From contig JASDWX010000035.1 in the NCBI GenBank assembly GCA_041890515.1, forward strand, positions 1 through 64,000: 64,000 nucleotides of DNA, read 5' to 3'. The notes under the pieces were generated by a model. It was not told the origin of the DNA. It was given only the letters and a program-made list of their open reading frames with translations, and did no database searches. Position numbers and translations under genes: made by a program. This stretch comes from Colwellia_A sp041890515. GTDB lineage: Bacteria > Pseudomonadota > Gammaproteobacteria > Enterobacterales > Alteromonadaceae. Shown here piece by piece: positions 16,382 through 26,052 of this stretch. Position 1 is the stretch's first letter. Every line of letters starts with the position of its first letter.

Positions 16382-19081
16382 TTAAGTTAATTTACCATGA
16401 CATTGCTTATATTTTTTACCCGAACCACATGGACAAGGCTCATTACGACCTGCTCTTGGAACTTCTGGCTTCGTTTCCACAATACTTACAGATTCATGTG
16501 TATATTCTTTTGGTACGTCTTCAGCTTTACGATGTTGCTCTTCAACAGCTTCAACATCTGATTCTGCACGAATCTGAACTTTACTTAAAATGCTAATTAC
16601 GTCGTATTTCAAACTATCTAATAATTCACCGAATAACTCAAAAGATTCACGTTTAAATTCCTGTTTAGGATTTTTCTGTGCATAGCCTCGTAAATGTATG
16701 CCTTGACGTAAATGATCCATCGCAGCTAAATGCTCTTTCCAATGTGAATCCAAGCTTTGTAACATAACAGCTTTTTCAAATTGACGAATTACATCCGCAC
16801 CGACTTGCTCTTCTTTATCAGTATAGTTAGTTTCAACTTCTGCTAATAACTTTTCGCGTAATGTTTCTTCGTGTAACTTGGTGTCTTCTGCTAGCCACTT
16901 TGCGATGGGAAATTCTAACGCTAACTCACCTTTAAAACGTTCTTCTAAACCAGTGATATCCCACATTTCTTCCAAAGATTGCTGAGGAATATGCTGATTT
17001 ATAATACCTGTTACAACATCCGTACGAATGTTTTTGATGACTTCTTCAATATCAGCTTCATCCATTAGTCCGTTACGTTGTTCATATATAACTTGGCGTT
17101 GATCATTTGAAACGTCATCGAATTCGAGTAATTGCTTACGTATGTCAAAGTTACGACCTTCAACCTTACGCTGTGCGTTTTCAATACTACGTGTGACCCA
17201 TGGATGTTCAATAGCTTCGCCGTGTTCCATGCCCAATTTACGCATCATATTAGAAATACGTTCTGAAGCGAAAATTCGCATCAAGCCATCTTCCATTGAT
17301 AAATAAAAGCGTGTTGAACCAGCATCACCTTGGCGTCCTGAACGACCACGTAATTGATTATCAATACGACGAGATTCATGACGTTCGGTTGCTACAATAT
17401 GTAAGCCACCTAACTCTAAAACTTTATTGTGCTGTACTATCCATTCTTCTTTCGTTTTAGCAATATTTGCTACGCTTTGATCTTTTAATTTGGCAACAAT
17501 TGCATCAAAGTTTCCGCCTAAAACGATATCAGTTCCACGACCTGCCATATTGGTAGCAATCGTTACTGCACCAACTTTACCGGCATCAGCAACAATCTCA
17601 GCTTCTTGCTGATGAAATTTAGCATTTAACACTTTATGCTTAATTTTTGCTTTCTTTAGGAAGTCAGATAAAAATTCTGATGTCTCTATACTGATTGTAC
17701 CAACGAGAACAGGTTGTCCGCGCTCAACACAATCTTTTATGTCATCAAGAATGGCTTCAAATTTTTCGTCAGCGGTTAGATAGATCAAATCAGCCATGTC
17801 TTTACGGATCATCGGTTGATTTGTAGGAATAACAACAGTTTCCAAACCATAAATATGGTTAAATTCAAAGGCTTCAGTGTCAGCTGTACCTGTCATACCA
17901 GAAAGTCTTTCGTAAATACGGAAGAAGTTTTGGAAAGTAATAGAGGCTAATGTTTGATTTTCATTTTGTATGTTTACCCCCTCTTTTGCTTCAACAGCTT
18001 GGTGTAAGCCTTCTGACCAACGACGGCCTTCCATTGTACGACCGGTATGTTCATCAACAATAACAATTTCATTATCTTTAACAATGTAATCTACATCTTT
18101 TTGGAAAAGCTTATGTGCACGCAATGCTGCCATAACATGATGTAACAACGTAATATTTGTCGCCGAAAATAAAGAATCTCCATCTTGAATAAGACCTTTC
18201 TCATTCATGATTTCTTCTATTCGTATTTGGCCATGTTCTGTTAGATAAATTTGTTTAGATTTTTCATCAATGGTGTAATCACCTTCAACAAAATCTTTTG
18301 ATTGGCCCGTATCTTGATCCTTATCTTCTTCGTTTTGAAGCAATAACGTCGGTACAACCACGTTAATTTGACGATAAAGTTCAGAGCTGTCTTCAGCTTG
18401 ACCAGAAATAATCAATGGTGTTCTAGCTTCATCAATTAATATTGAATCTACTTCATCTATAACAGCGAAGTTTAATGGCTTTTGAGTACGTTCTTCAGGC
18501 GAAAAAGCCATGTTGTCGCGTAAATAATCAAAACCAAATTCGTTATTAGTACCGTAAGTTACATCTGCATTATAAGCGGCTTGCTTTTCAGCAGAAGCTA
18601 AACCAGCAATGTTACAACCAACAGTCATACCTAAAAATTCGAATAAAGGACGACACCAATCTGCATCACGCGTGGCAAGATAATCATTTACCGTAATGAC
18701 GTGAACGCCCTTACCGGTTAAACCATTCAAATATGATGGCAAAGTAGCCGTTAACGTTTTACCTTCACCGGTACGCATTTCTGCAATTTTACCGTCATTT
18801 AATACCATACCACCAATCATTTGTACGTCGAAATGGCGCATATCAAATACACGTTTACTGGCTTCACGCACTACAGCAAAAGCTTCTGGTAATATACTGG
18901 TAAGTGATTCTTCTTTTGATAAACGCTCTTTAAATTCTGCGGTTTTTGCTTTTAGTTCTTCGTCAGAAAGAGCTTCCATTACAGGCTCTAAGGCATTTAT
19001 TTTCATTACTTCTTTGTTCATTTGTTTGATTAATCGGTCATTACGACTACCAAACATTTTTGTCATTAACTTTACAAACAT
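16382..19081 (-). CDS. secA: Preprotein translocase ATPase SecA
   Basis: An 899-aa motor of the Sec export pathway, full length. Visible parts are Walker A 'MRTGEGKTLTATLPSYL' (about residue 102), the DEVD box 'FAVIDEVDSILIDEARTPL', the preprotein-crosslinking region, 'GTISIETSE', 'ATNMAGRGTDIVLGG', and motif VI 'QLRGRSGRQGD'. The C-terminal SecB/zinc-binding tail is 'CPCGSGKKYKQCHG'. It binds SecYEG at the inner membrane. Downstream of the M23 peptidase gene on the same strand, after a ~78-nt gap. Confidence 0.98.
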   Translation of the reverse strand: MFVKLMTKMFGSRNDRLIKQMNKEVMKINALEPVMEALSDEELKAKTAEFKERLSKEESLTSILPEAFAVVREASKRVFDMRHFDVQMIGGMVLNDGKIAEMRTGEGKTLTATLPSYLNGLTGKGVHVITVNDYLATRDADWCRPLFEFLGMTVGCNIAGLASAEKQAAYNADVTYGTNNEFGFDYLRDNMAFSPEERTQKPLNFAVIDEVDSILIDEARTPLIISGQAEDSSELYRQINVVVPTLLLQNEEDKDQDTGQSKDFVEGDYTIDEKSKQIYLTEHGQIRIEEIMNEKGLIQDGDSLFSATNITLLHHVMAALRAHKLFQKDVDYIVKDNEIVIVDEHTGRTMEGRRWSEGLHQAVEAKEGVNIQNENQTLASITFQNFFRIYERLSGMTGTADTEAFEFNHIYGLETVVIPTNQPMIRKDMADLIYLTADEKFEAILDDIKDCVERGQPVLVGTISIETSEFLSDFLKKAKIKHKVLNAKFHQQEAEIVADAGKVGAVTIATNMAGRGTDIVLGGNFDAIVAKLKDQSVANIAKTKEEWIVQHNKVLELGGLHIVATERHESRRIDNQLRGRSGRQGDAGSTRFYLSMEDGLMRIFASERISNMMRKLGMEHGEAIEHPWVTRSIENAQRKVEGRNFDIRKQLLEFDDVSNDQRQVIYEQRNGLMDEADIEEVIKNIRTDVVTGIINQHIPQQSLEEMWDITGLEERFKGELALEFPIAKWLAEDTKLHEETLREKLLAEVETNYTDKEEQVGADVIRQFEKAVMLQSLDSHWKEHLAAMDHLRQGIHLRGYAQKNPKQEFKRESFELFGELLDSLKYDVISILSKVQIRAESDVEAVEEQHRKAEDVPKEYTHESVSIVETKPEVPRAGRNEPCPCGSGKKYKQCHGKLT

Positions 19082-19159
19082 CTTGTTAAACCATATTGCT
19101 ATTAGAAGATAATCTTCCGCTGAAAATACCGTGACCAGTAATGATCACATAAATTGTTT

Positions 19160-20056
19160 TTATTTTGCTTTTCTATACACGAACTTAATTGGGTCTATCT
19201 GTGCATTATTACGTAAAATCTCGTAGTGAACATGAGGTCCGGTCGAGCGACCTGTGCTTCCCATACGTGCAATAACTTGTCCTTTACTAACGACTTCTCC
19301 TACTTTTACTAATATTTTTTTATTGTGACCATAACGCGTTTTTAACCCCTTACCGTGATTAATCTCGATAAGTTGTCCATATCCGTAACGGTCACTTGCC
19401 CAACTAACAACTCCTGAAGCTGTCGCTATTATTGCGGCATCTTCTTTACCAGCGAAGTCTAAGCCTTTATGTACTGCTGGTTTCCCACTAAATGGGTCTT
19501 TGCGTACACCGTAGTATGAAGAAAGCCAACCCTTTGCAATTGGTCGACCAGATAAATAACTCGTATTCTCTATATGGTGACCCAAAGTCACAGATTCAAG
19601 CGTAGTGAGTTGATTTTCTTCATGTCGCAAACTTTCTTCTAATATAGATATTTCAATTAACATTTCTGCTAATGATTTTTTTTGACTGGTTTGGCTTTGT
19701 AACATTGGACCACCAGCTGGAGGCGACTGTTGAAAATTAAACTCATTTTCCGGTATTGATGCTTCACTTGCTAATCGGTCACCTAAAGCATTTAAACGTA
19801 ACACTTGGCTTTGAAGCTCAGCGAGCTTCATCGTTAATGCAGTTAATTGCGGTTCACTTAATGGATTTTCATCTATTGTGACGAGTGAATTTAGTGCGAA
19901 AGGTAAAACTTTTGGAACTTCATCTGCAGAAAAAATCAAATGGATAACAAAGCCTGAAATTAGCGCGAAAACCGTTATCGCAGATAACCAATGCAACTTA
20001 TTTAGTGTCATTGAAAATCTAACGTTCTTTCCACGATATAGTAGTGTTAAACTCAT
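19160..20056 (-). CDS. M23 (LytM-type) metallopeptidase, membrane anchored
   Basis: A 298-aa protein with one N-terminal membrane segment (about 22-44), a coiled-coil-like middle (about 70-155) and a C-terminal LytM domain. The zinc ligands are visible as 'HKGLDFAG' (HxxxD) and 'GPHVHYEIL' (HxH). Such proteins cleave peptidoglycan cross-bridges or activate amidases. It is found next to secA in Alteromonadales. It is divergent from dciA with 35 nt between starts. Confidence 0.88.
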   Translation of the reverse strand: MSLTLLYRGKNVRFSMTLNKLHWLSAITVFALISGFVIHLIFSADEVPKVLPFALNSLVTIDENPLSEPQLTALTMKLAELQSQVLRLNALGDRLASEASIPENEFNFQQSPPAGGPMLQSQTSQKKSLAEMLIEISILEESLRHEENQLTTLESVTLGHHIENTSYLSGRPIAKGWLSSYYGVRKDPFSGKPAVHKGLDFAGKEDAAIIATASGVVSWASDRYGYGQLIEINHGKGLKTRYGHNKKILVKVGEVVSKGQVIARMGSTGRSTGPHVHYEILRNNAQIDPIKFVYRKAK

Positions 20057-20091
20057 AATTACTTAAATACTATTCCAAAGTAGAGTGGTTA

Positions 20092-20562
20092 ATGGCACGG
20101 AAAACAAGAAAGCCTTCAGATATGTCAGAGCTCTTTCAATCATCGAAAGGCACTTTGGCACAAATAGCGGCAAAAACCAACTCTTTAACTATTTTGTCTG
20201 ACATTGTACGTCAAACATGCCCTGACCTACCAGCAGATGTCTGGCATATTGCCAATTTTAAGCAAAAATCTTTAGTCATTGAAGTGACTTCTGCTGTTTG
20301 GAGTCAACGTTTACAGTTTGAACGCATGAATATTTGTCGAGAACTATCCATCGCTACTGACAATGCTTTTGATCAAATTGAAATCAAAGTATCCCCTTAT
20401 CGAAATAAGGTTATTTATCAAACAAAAGAAAAAGCGCCTGAGCCCCTGAAAATATCACAAAACACCGCTAATCAATTATTGGCTGTTGCTAAAAACGCAC
20501 CCGAGAGTTTAAGGAGAAAATTAGAAAAGCTAGCTAAACATGCGCAAAAAAATCAAAGCTAG
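20092..20562 (+). CDS. dciA: DciA/DUF721 replicative helicase-loading protein
   Basis: A 156-aa protein with the DUF721 fold: 'LTILSDIVRQTCPDLPADVW', then 'LVIEVTSAVWSQRLQFERMN', then a basic helical tail. DciA is the ancestral loader/recruiter of DnaB in bacteria that lack DnaC. Its presence next to secA/lpxC is normal for this order and fits an organism outside Enterobacteriales. It converges on lpxC across a bidirectional terminator. Confidence 0.85.
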   Translation: MARKTRKPSDMSELFQSSKGTLAQIAAKTNSLTILSDIVRQTCPDLPADVWHIANFKQKSLVIEVTSAVWSQRLQFERMNICRELSIATDNAFDQIEIKVSPYRNKVIYQTKEKAPEPLKISQNTANQLLAVAKNAPESLRRKLEKLAKHAQKNQS

Positions 20563-20605
20563 TTATCCAATAAACTCTATAAGATTATGTCGTATCGCTT
20601 AAAAT

Positions 20606-20632
20606 AAAAAACCAGTCAGATGACTGGTTTTT
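20606..20632. terminator. Bidirectional terminator between dciA and lpxC
   Basis: AAAACCAGTCA pairs exactly with TGACTGGTTTT around GA, with A and T tracts on either flank. It sits between the converging stops of dciA and lpxC and serves both. Confidence 0.93.
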
Positions 20633-20660
20633 TATATCTTATTCTTCAGAAATAATTTAA

Positions 20661-21578
20661 CTAAAAAGCCGCTGTAGCTACTTCTTGGTATTGAATTGGA
20701 GATGGTGTTTCGTCTTCGTAAGTCACCCATTCCCAACTTTCTTTCTGTTTAAACACTTCTCTTAAAAGAATGTTATTTAATCCATGTCCTGATTTAAAGG
20801 CATTTAGCTCACCTAAAATACTATGACCACACATAAATAAATCGCCAATCGCATCTAATATTTTGTGTTTAACAAATTCATCGTCGTATCGAAGCTCGTC
20901 TTTATTAAGCATACGATATTCATCAAGCACGATGGCGTTTTCTAAACTGCCACCTAAAGCTAAATCGTGCGAGCGGAGAAACTCGATATCACTCATAAAG
21001 CCAAAAGTTCGTGCTCGACTAATTTCTTTGATAAATGAGCAGCTTGATAAATCCATACTCATTGTTTGACACGTGTTAGATATAACAGGGTGATCAAATT
21101 CAATCGCAAAATTTATTTTAAAACCATGGTGAGGTTTTAATTCTGCCCATTTGTCACCTTCTTCAACACGAATCGTTTTTGTAATTCGAATAAAGCGTTT
21201 CGCTGCTGCTAATGTTTTGATGCCGACCGATTGAATCAGATATACAAATGGTAATGCACTTCCATCCATAATAGGGATCTCAGGAGAATCAATTTCAACG
21301 ATTAAATTGTCAATTCCTAAACCTGCGGCAGCTGATAACAAGTGCTCGACGGTGGAAATCTTCACACCTTGTTCATTAACTAAACACGTACATAAAGTTG
21401 TTTCGCCCACAGCTTCAGGTGTTGCTGGAATCTCAACAACTGGATCTAGGTCAATACGGCGAAATACAATACCGGTATTTGCTGGTGCAGGACGGAGAGT
21501 CAATTGCACCTTTTCACCTTTATGTAAACCAACCCCAAGGGCCGTTACACTTTCTTTTAATGTACGTTGTTTAATCAT
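20661..21578 (-). CDS. lpxC: UDP-3-O-acyl-N-acetylglucosamine deacetylase
   Basis: A 305-aa zinc enzyme for the committed step of lipid A synthesis. Its start 'MIKQRTLKESVTALGVGLHKGE' (shown in part), the zinc His in 'STVEHLLSAAAGLGIDN', 'IMDGSALPFVYLI' and the zinc pair in 'HKILDAIGDLFMCGH' are all present. It follows ftsZ, the standard end of the dcw cluster. About 215 nt separate it from ftsZ, so it may have its own promoter. Confidence 0.97.
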   Translation of the reverse strand: MIKQRTLKESVTALGVGLHKGEKVQLTLRPAPANTGIVFRRIDLDPVVEIPATPEAVGETTLCTCLVNEQGVKISTVEHLLSAAAGLGIDNLIVEIDSPEIPIMDGSALPFVYLIQSVGIKTLAAAKRFIRITKTIRVEEGDKWAELKPHHGFKINFAIEFDHPVISNTCQTMSMDLSSCSFIKEISRARTFGFMSDIEFLRSHDLALGGSLENAIVLDEYRMLNKDELRYDDEFVKHKILDAIGDLFMCGHSILGELNAFKSGHGLNNILLREVFKQKESWEWVTYEDETPSPIQYQEVATAAF

Positions 21579-21794
21579 AAATGCCTTATTAAGCTTTTAT
21601 TTCACTTTCAAATGCGCCATCGATTTTCGACGGGGGCATAATATAGCAAAAAACTTAACAATATCAAAATATCAGCTTTTAGCTACGCTTTATTCTAAAC
21701 AGCACTGTTCAACCAGTACTATTCTCATGACGAATTAGTATGAATTACAATAGACCCTAACGTTCAATATTATCATTCAACTATTTACGGTTTA

Positions 21795-22952
21795 TTAATC
21801 AGCCTGCTTGCGTAAAAATGCAGGAATGTCTAAATAGTTTTCTATATCCGCTGCAGTTTGTACTTGTGCATTACTGTCTTGCATTGTTATAGGTGCTGAA
21901 TTTATTTCTGCTTGTGGGCTAGCAATAAACTCTTGTCCTACAGCAATAGGCGCAATAGTTGGTACTGGGTTTACTAAGGTGATATCAGGCTTTCGCTCAG
22001 CACCAATACCCGTTGCAACAACTGTTACTCGTAATTCATTGCTCATTTCTGGGTCAATTACCGCACCAACTACTACTGTTGCATTTTCTGATGCAAAAGC
22101 TTTCACTGCGTTACCAACCGTTTCAAATTCATCAATACTAATATCCATACCGGCTGTAATGTTAACTAAAATACCACGAGCGCCAGCTAAATCTACATCT
22201 TCTAGTAATGGACTAGAAATTGCAGCTTCTGCAGCTTCTTCAGCTCGGTCAGGACCCGAAGCTATACCAGAACCCATCATAGCCGTACCCATTTCTGACA
22301 TTACTGTACGTACATCTGCAAAATCGACGTTGATTAAACCAGGACGTGTAATTAGCTCAGCAATACCTTGAACAGCACCTAACAATACATTATTGGCTGC
22401 TTTAAATGCGTCAAGTAATGATGTTCCTGGGCCTAATACTTTTAACAATTTTTCATTTGGAATTGTAATCAAAGAATCTACACTCTTAGATAAAAACTCG
22501 ATTCCTTGGTCCGCGTAATTCATACGCTTCTTACCTTCAAATGGGAACGGTTTAGTCACTACAGCTACCGTTAATATACCCATTTCTTTTGGTATTTCTG
22601 CTACAACTGGTGCTGCTCCAGTTCCTGTACCCCCACCCATACCAGCGGCAATAAAGATCATATCTGCACCTTGTAAGGTATCTCTGATCGTTTCACGATC
22701 TTCTTCAGCACTTCTGCGGCCAATTTCAGGGTTTGCACCAGCACCTAGACCTTTAGTTACGTCAGCGCCTAATTGCAATGTTACATTAGCTGCTGAATTA
22801 CGTAATGCTTGTGAATCAGTATTTGCTGTAATGAACTCTACACCTTCAATGGTTTGGCAAACCATGTGCTCAACTGCGTTTCCGCCGCCTCCGCCAACAC
22901 CGATGACTTTAATTATTGCTTCTTCGTTATGATCTTCCATTAATTCAAACAT
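21795..22952 (-). CDS. ftsZ: Cell division GTPase FtsZ
   Basis: A 385-aa tubulin homologue forming the Z ring. The GTP-binding signature 'GMGGGTGTGAAP' lies at about residues 104-115, the synergy loop 'NVDFADVRTVM' follows, and the conserved C-terminal peptide is 'LDIPAFLRKQ', which binds FtsA and ZipA. The variable linker is short. A ribosome site (GGAGAG) precedes the ATG. It is separated from ftsA by 126 nt that hold a perfect 16-bp palindrome. Confidence 0.98.
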   Translation of the reverse strand: MFELMEDHNEEAIIKVIGVGGGGGNAVEHMVCQTIEGVEFITANTDSQALRNSAANVTLQLGADVTKGLGAGANPEIGRRSAEEDRETIRDTLQGADMIFIAAGMGGGTGTGAAPVVAEIPKEMGILTVAVVTKPFPFEGKKRMNYADQGIEFLSKSVDSLITIPNEKLLKVLGPGTSLLDAFKAANNVLLGAVQGIAELITRPGLINVDFADVRTVMSEMGTAMMGSGIASGPDRAEEAAEAAISSPLLEDVDLAGARGILVNITAGMDISIDEFETVGNAVKAFASENATVVVGAVIDPEMSNELRVTVVATGIGAERKPDITLVNPVPTIAPIAVGQEFIASPQAEINSAPITMQDSNAQVQTAADIENYLDIPAFLRKQAD

Positions 22953-23017
22953 TTTATTCTCTCCGATTTTTTATTATGTTTTGTTCCACCAAAACGCGAT
23001 TTATCTTTTCTTTTCTC

Positions 23018-23033
23018 ACCTGCTGCAGCAGGT
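23018..23033. promoter_or_regulatory. 16-bp perfect palindrome between ftsA and ftsZ
   Basis: ACCTGCTGCAGCAGGT reads identically on both strands and lies 65 nt upstream of the ftsZ ATG, just after the ftsA stop. It could be an operator for a dimeric protein or a hairpin in the mRNA adjusting the ftsA:ftsZ ratio. It lacks a T tract, so it is not a standard terminator. Confidence 0.5.
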
Positions 23034-23078
23034 TATAAATACTTCTTTAATATATTTTAACGATCCATAAGTGAGCAG

Positions 23079-24314
23079 TTAAAACTCACCTTTAAACCAA
23101 GCGAATATTCGTGAAGTAATACTAGCAATACCTTCACTTTTCTTACTTTCTAGACTTTGTTGTTCACTGGCTTGCATACCGTAATGTAATAAACCTACAA
23201 CGGTAGAATAAGTTGAATCATCAACATATTCTTTTAAACCAATAGACTCTTTTGGTTTAGCTACACGCACTGGCATTTGAAAAACTTCTTCAGCAAATTC
23301 GACAACACCTTCCATTTTCGCCGTACCACCTGTTAATACATAACCTGCGGCAATTTGATCTTCTAATCCTGCTTCTCGTAACTCTTCTTGTATCAGTTCA
23401 AAGAGTTCATGGTAACGAGGTTCGACAACTTCAGCTAATGTGTGACGAGACATTGAACGAGCAGGACGACCACCAACACTGGGTACTTCAATGTTCTCTT
23501 CCATACTCACCATTTGACGAAGTGCACAAGCGTACTGCACTTTAATGTCTTCAGCATGACTTAACGGTGTTCTAAATATTTTGGCTATATCACTCGTCAC
23601 CTGATTACCTGCAACAGGAATAACAGCGGTATGACGTAAAGCCCCACCAGCGAATACAGCTATATCCATAGTGCCTGCGCCCATATCAACCACACAAATA
23701 CCGAGCTCTTTTTCATCATCGGTTAAGGTAGCGTAACTTGATGCTAACGCTGAAAATATAAGTTGGTCTGCCTTAACTTCACAACGCTCAACACATTTAA
23801 CAATATTTTTTGCCATATCATTAGCACAGGTAACAATATGAACCTTTGCCTCCATACGAACACCTGACATACCAATAGGGCTTTTTATACCGTCTTGACA
23901 GTCAATACTGAATTCTTGTGGTAACACATGCAACATACGACGTTCAGCCGAAATAGGTACAGAGCGTGCGGTATGTATTACGTTATCAACATCTTCTTGA
24001 ATAACTTCTTTGTCATTAATTGGCACCATACCGTTTTCGTTTTGACAACTGATATGCTTACCCGAAATACCCAAATACACCGAACTTATTTGGCAATCAG
24101 CCATTAACTCAGCTTCATTAATGGCACGTTGAATAGATTGAATAACTAAATTCAAATCGTTAACGCCACCTTTATCCATGCCACGTGCTGGTTGATTACC
24201 AACACCAACAATACTTAATTGGTTGTCTGGGGTGATTTCACCCACAGCAACAGATATTTTCGATGTTCCGATGTCTAAACCTACAACAAGATTTCTTTCG
24301 TTTATTTTTGACAT
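23079..24314 (-). CDS. ftsA: Cell division protein FtsA
   Basis: An actin-like ATPase that tethers FtsZ to the membrane. 'NLVVGLDIGTSKISVAVGE' is the phosphate-1 motif, 'CVVDMGAGTMDIAVF' is phosphate-2 and 'GYVLTGGTAKMEGV' is the adenosine motif. The C-terminal amphipathic membrane helix is 'SRIFAWFKGEF'. The frame opens at 24353, but ATG 24314 ('MSKINERN') is the proper start: it matches the family and lies 6 nt after the ftsQ stop rather than inside ftsQ. Confidence 0.96.
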   Translation of the reverse strand: MSKINERNLVVGLDIGTSKISVAVGEITPDNQLSIVGVGNQPARGMDKGGVNDLNLVIQSIQRAINEAELMADCQISSVYLGISGKHISCQNENGMVPINDKEVIQEDVDNVIHTARSVPISAERRMLHVLPQEFSIDCQDGIKSPIGMSGVRMEAKVHIVTCANDMAKNIVKCVERCEVKADQLIFSALASSYATLTDDEKELGICVVDMGAGTMDIAVFAGGALRHTAVIPVAGNQVTSDIAKIFRTPLSHAEDIKVQYACALRQMVSMEENIEVPSVGGRPARSMSRHTLAEVVEPRYHELFELIQEELREAGLEDQIAAGYVLTGGTAKMEGVVEFAEEVFQMPVRVAKPKESIGLKEYVDDSTYSTVVGLLHYGMQASEQQSLESKKSEGIASITSRIFAWFKGEF

Positions 24315-24319
24315 TAAGG

Positions 24320-25111
24320 TTAAGCTCTTTGTTTTTTCTCTGCGGTTTTCCAACCTACAGCGAGTCCGGTGTCATAACGTAAATCAACATAATCGACTTG
24401 TTGATTTTCTTTTTTTGTTTTTATTATTTGTGGATATACATCCATAAAGCGTTGCACCCGCTCAATTTTATTCTCTCTGCCTAAATTGAGCATTACACCG
24501 TTATTAAGTGTTAACTGCCACGAGTGTCGTTCGGTAAGTAATAACTCATCAATTGATAGTTCACTAAACTTTAATAACTTACTTAAGTTAACAAAGTTTG
24601 CTAATGCGATATCTTCACTTCCTTCCGGACCAAAAAATGCAGGTAAACCAATATTCAAACGTGTTATATCCGCTTGAAATGCTTTGCCGTATTGGTTAAT
24701 TAAAAAATCACCATTCCATAAAGCTATTGGCGTTTGATCAACCACATAAATTTTCAATTCATTTGGCCATTTCTTACGTACTGATACTGAATATACCCAA
24801 GGTAGTTCGGCGACTTTTTCTTGTATTTCATTTACATCAACATTGAAAAAATTGCCTAAATTAACCTGCTCAATCGCGACTTCAATATCTTGTCTTATGG
24901 TAAAGGGCATCTCGCCGCCAATAACAATAGAAGTTACAGGTGTTGACTCTTCAGACGATATTTTATTATTTAAATACCAACTGAATGAAAAAATAGTAAC
25001 AATCACAAGCACAAAAAACGATACACCTAGCCAAAATGACCAATGTAATGCTTCTTGTTGCCCAGTCACGGCTGTTCGCAATGACGTTTGTTTATTGTTA
25101 TTTTTTGTCAT
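24320..25111 (-). CDS. ftsQ: Cell division protein FtsQ
   Basis: A 263-aa single-pass membrane protein. The membrane segment is about residues 26-48, followed by the POTRA-type region ('QVNLGNFFNVDVNEIQEKVAELPWV' shown in part, then 'VSVRKKWPNELKIYVVDQTP') and the FtsQ beta domain. It links early and late divisome components through FtsB/FtsL. Its gene lies between ddl (2-nt gap) and ftsA, the standard order. Confidence 0.95.
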   Translation of the reverse strand: MTKNNNKQTSLRTAVTGQQEALHWSFWLGVSFFVLVIVTIFSFSWYLNNKISSEESTPVTSIVIGGEMPFTIRQDIEVAIEQVNLGNFFNVDVNEIQEKVAELPWVYSVSVRKKWPNELKIYVVDQTPIALWNGDFLINQYGKAFQADITRLNIGLPAFFGPEGSEDIALANFVNLSKLLKFSELSIDELLLTERHSWQLTLNNGVMLNLGRENKIERVQRFMDVYPQIIKTKKENQQVDYVDLRYDTGLAVGWKTAEKKQRA

Positions 25112-25113
25112 TA

Positions 25114-26052
25114 TTATTTGGCCAATTTTCCTGTGCTAATTTCTACTATTTTTTTTACTAGCTCACTAAAATTTATACCGTGAACTTTTGCTGATTTTGG
25201 TACGAGTGAAGTTTCAGTCATGCCCGGCACTGTATTTACTTCGAGTAATTGCCATTGATTTTGATTATTTCGCATAACGTCTACACGTCCCCAGCCTTTA
25301 GCTCCTGTTGCTTTGAAGGCTTTTAGTGCTAATACCCTTAATGCACTTTCATCTTCATCACTTAACCCAGCAGGACAGTGATACTGCGTTGTGGTTGATT
25401 GATACTTTGCTTCATAGTCATAAAATTCACGAGGTGTTTCCATATGAATAGCAGGTAATGCTTCGTCACCTAAAATTGCCACGGTGTATTCTGGTCCAGT
25501 GATCCAGGCTTCGACTAATATTTCATCATCATATTCAAATGCTGCCGTTAATGCTTTATGTAACTCATTAGCCGTTTGTGCCTTCGCCATGCCAATACTT
25601 GAACCTTCATTGGCAGGCTTTACCATCACCATATCGCCAAGTTTATTAAGTATCTTTACTGCTTGCCCTTCTTCGTAATCATTTTTATCAACAATAGCGT
25701 ATGGCGCGGTTGGTAACCCTTGCGCTTGGAAAACTTGCTTGCTACGAATCTTGTCCATCGATAACGCTGAACCTAAAACATCAGAACCTGTGTATGGAAT
25801 GCCCATATACTGTAAAGCACCTTGCACACAACCGTCTTCACCACCTCTTCCATGTAATGCGATAAAGACACGGTCAATATTGCGCTTTGTTAAGTCCGTT
25901 AGACAAAATCCTTTTGTATCAATTAACTCAACCTCAAATCCTGCTTGGCGCAAACCTTCTGCCACTGCTTTCCCTGAATTGAGCGACACCTCACGTTCAG
26001 CAGAGTCCCCACCATATAAAACAGCTAACTTTTGACTGTTAAGAACCGTCAT
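25114..26052 (-). CDS. ddl: D-alanine--D-alanine ligase
   Basis: A 312-aa ATP-grasp enzyme making the D-Ala-D-Ala dipeptide for the peptidoglycan precursor. Visible parts are 'KLAVLYGGDSAEREVSLNSG', 'FIALHGRGGEDG', 'VMVKPANEGSSIGM' and 'LLEVNTVPGMTETSLVPK'. It overlaps the end of murC by 14 nt, so the two are coupled. It is the DdlB-type copy found in dcw clusters. Confidence 0.97.
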   Translation of the reverse strand: MTVLNSQKLAVLYGGDSAEREVSLNSGKAVAEGLRQAGFEVELIDTKGFCLTDLTKRNIDRVFIALHGRGGEDGCVQGALQYMGIPYTGSDVLGSALSMDKIRSKQVFQAQGLPTAPYAIVDKNDYEEGQAVKILNKLGDMVMVKPANEGSSIGMAKAQTANELHKALTAAFEYDDEILVEAWITGPEYTVAILGDEALPAIHMETPREFYDYEAKYQSTTTQYHCPAGLSDEDESALRVLALKAFKATGAKGWGRVDVMRNNQNQWQLLEVNTVPGMTETSLVPKSAKVHGINFSELVKKIVEISTGKLAK

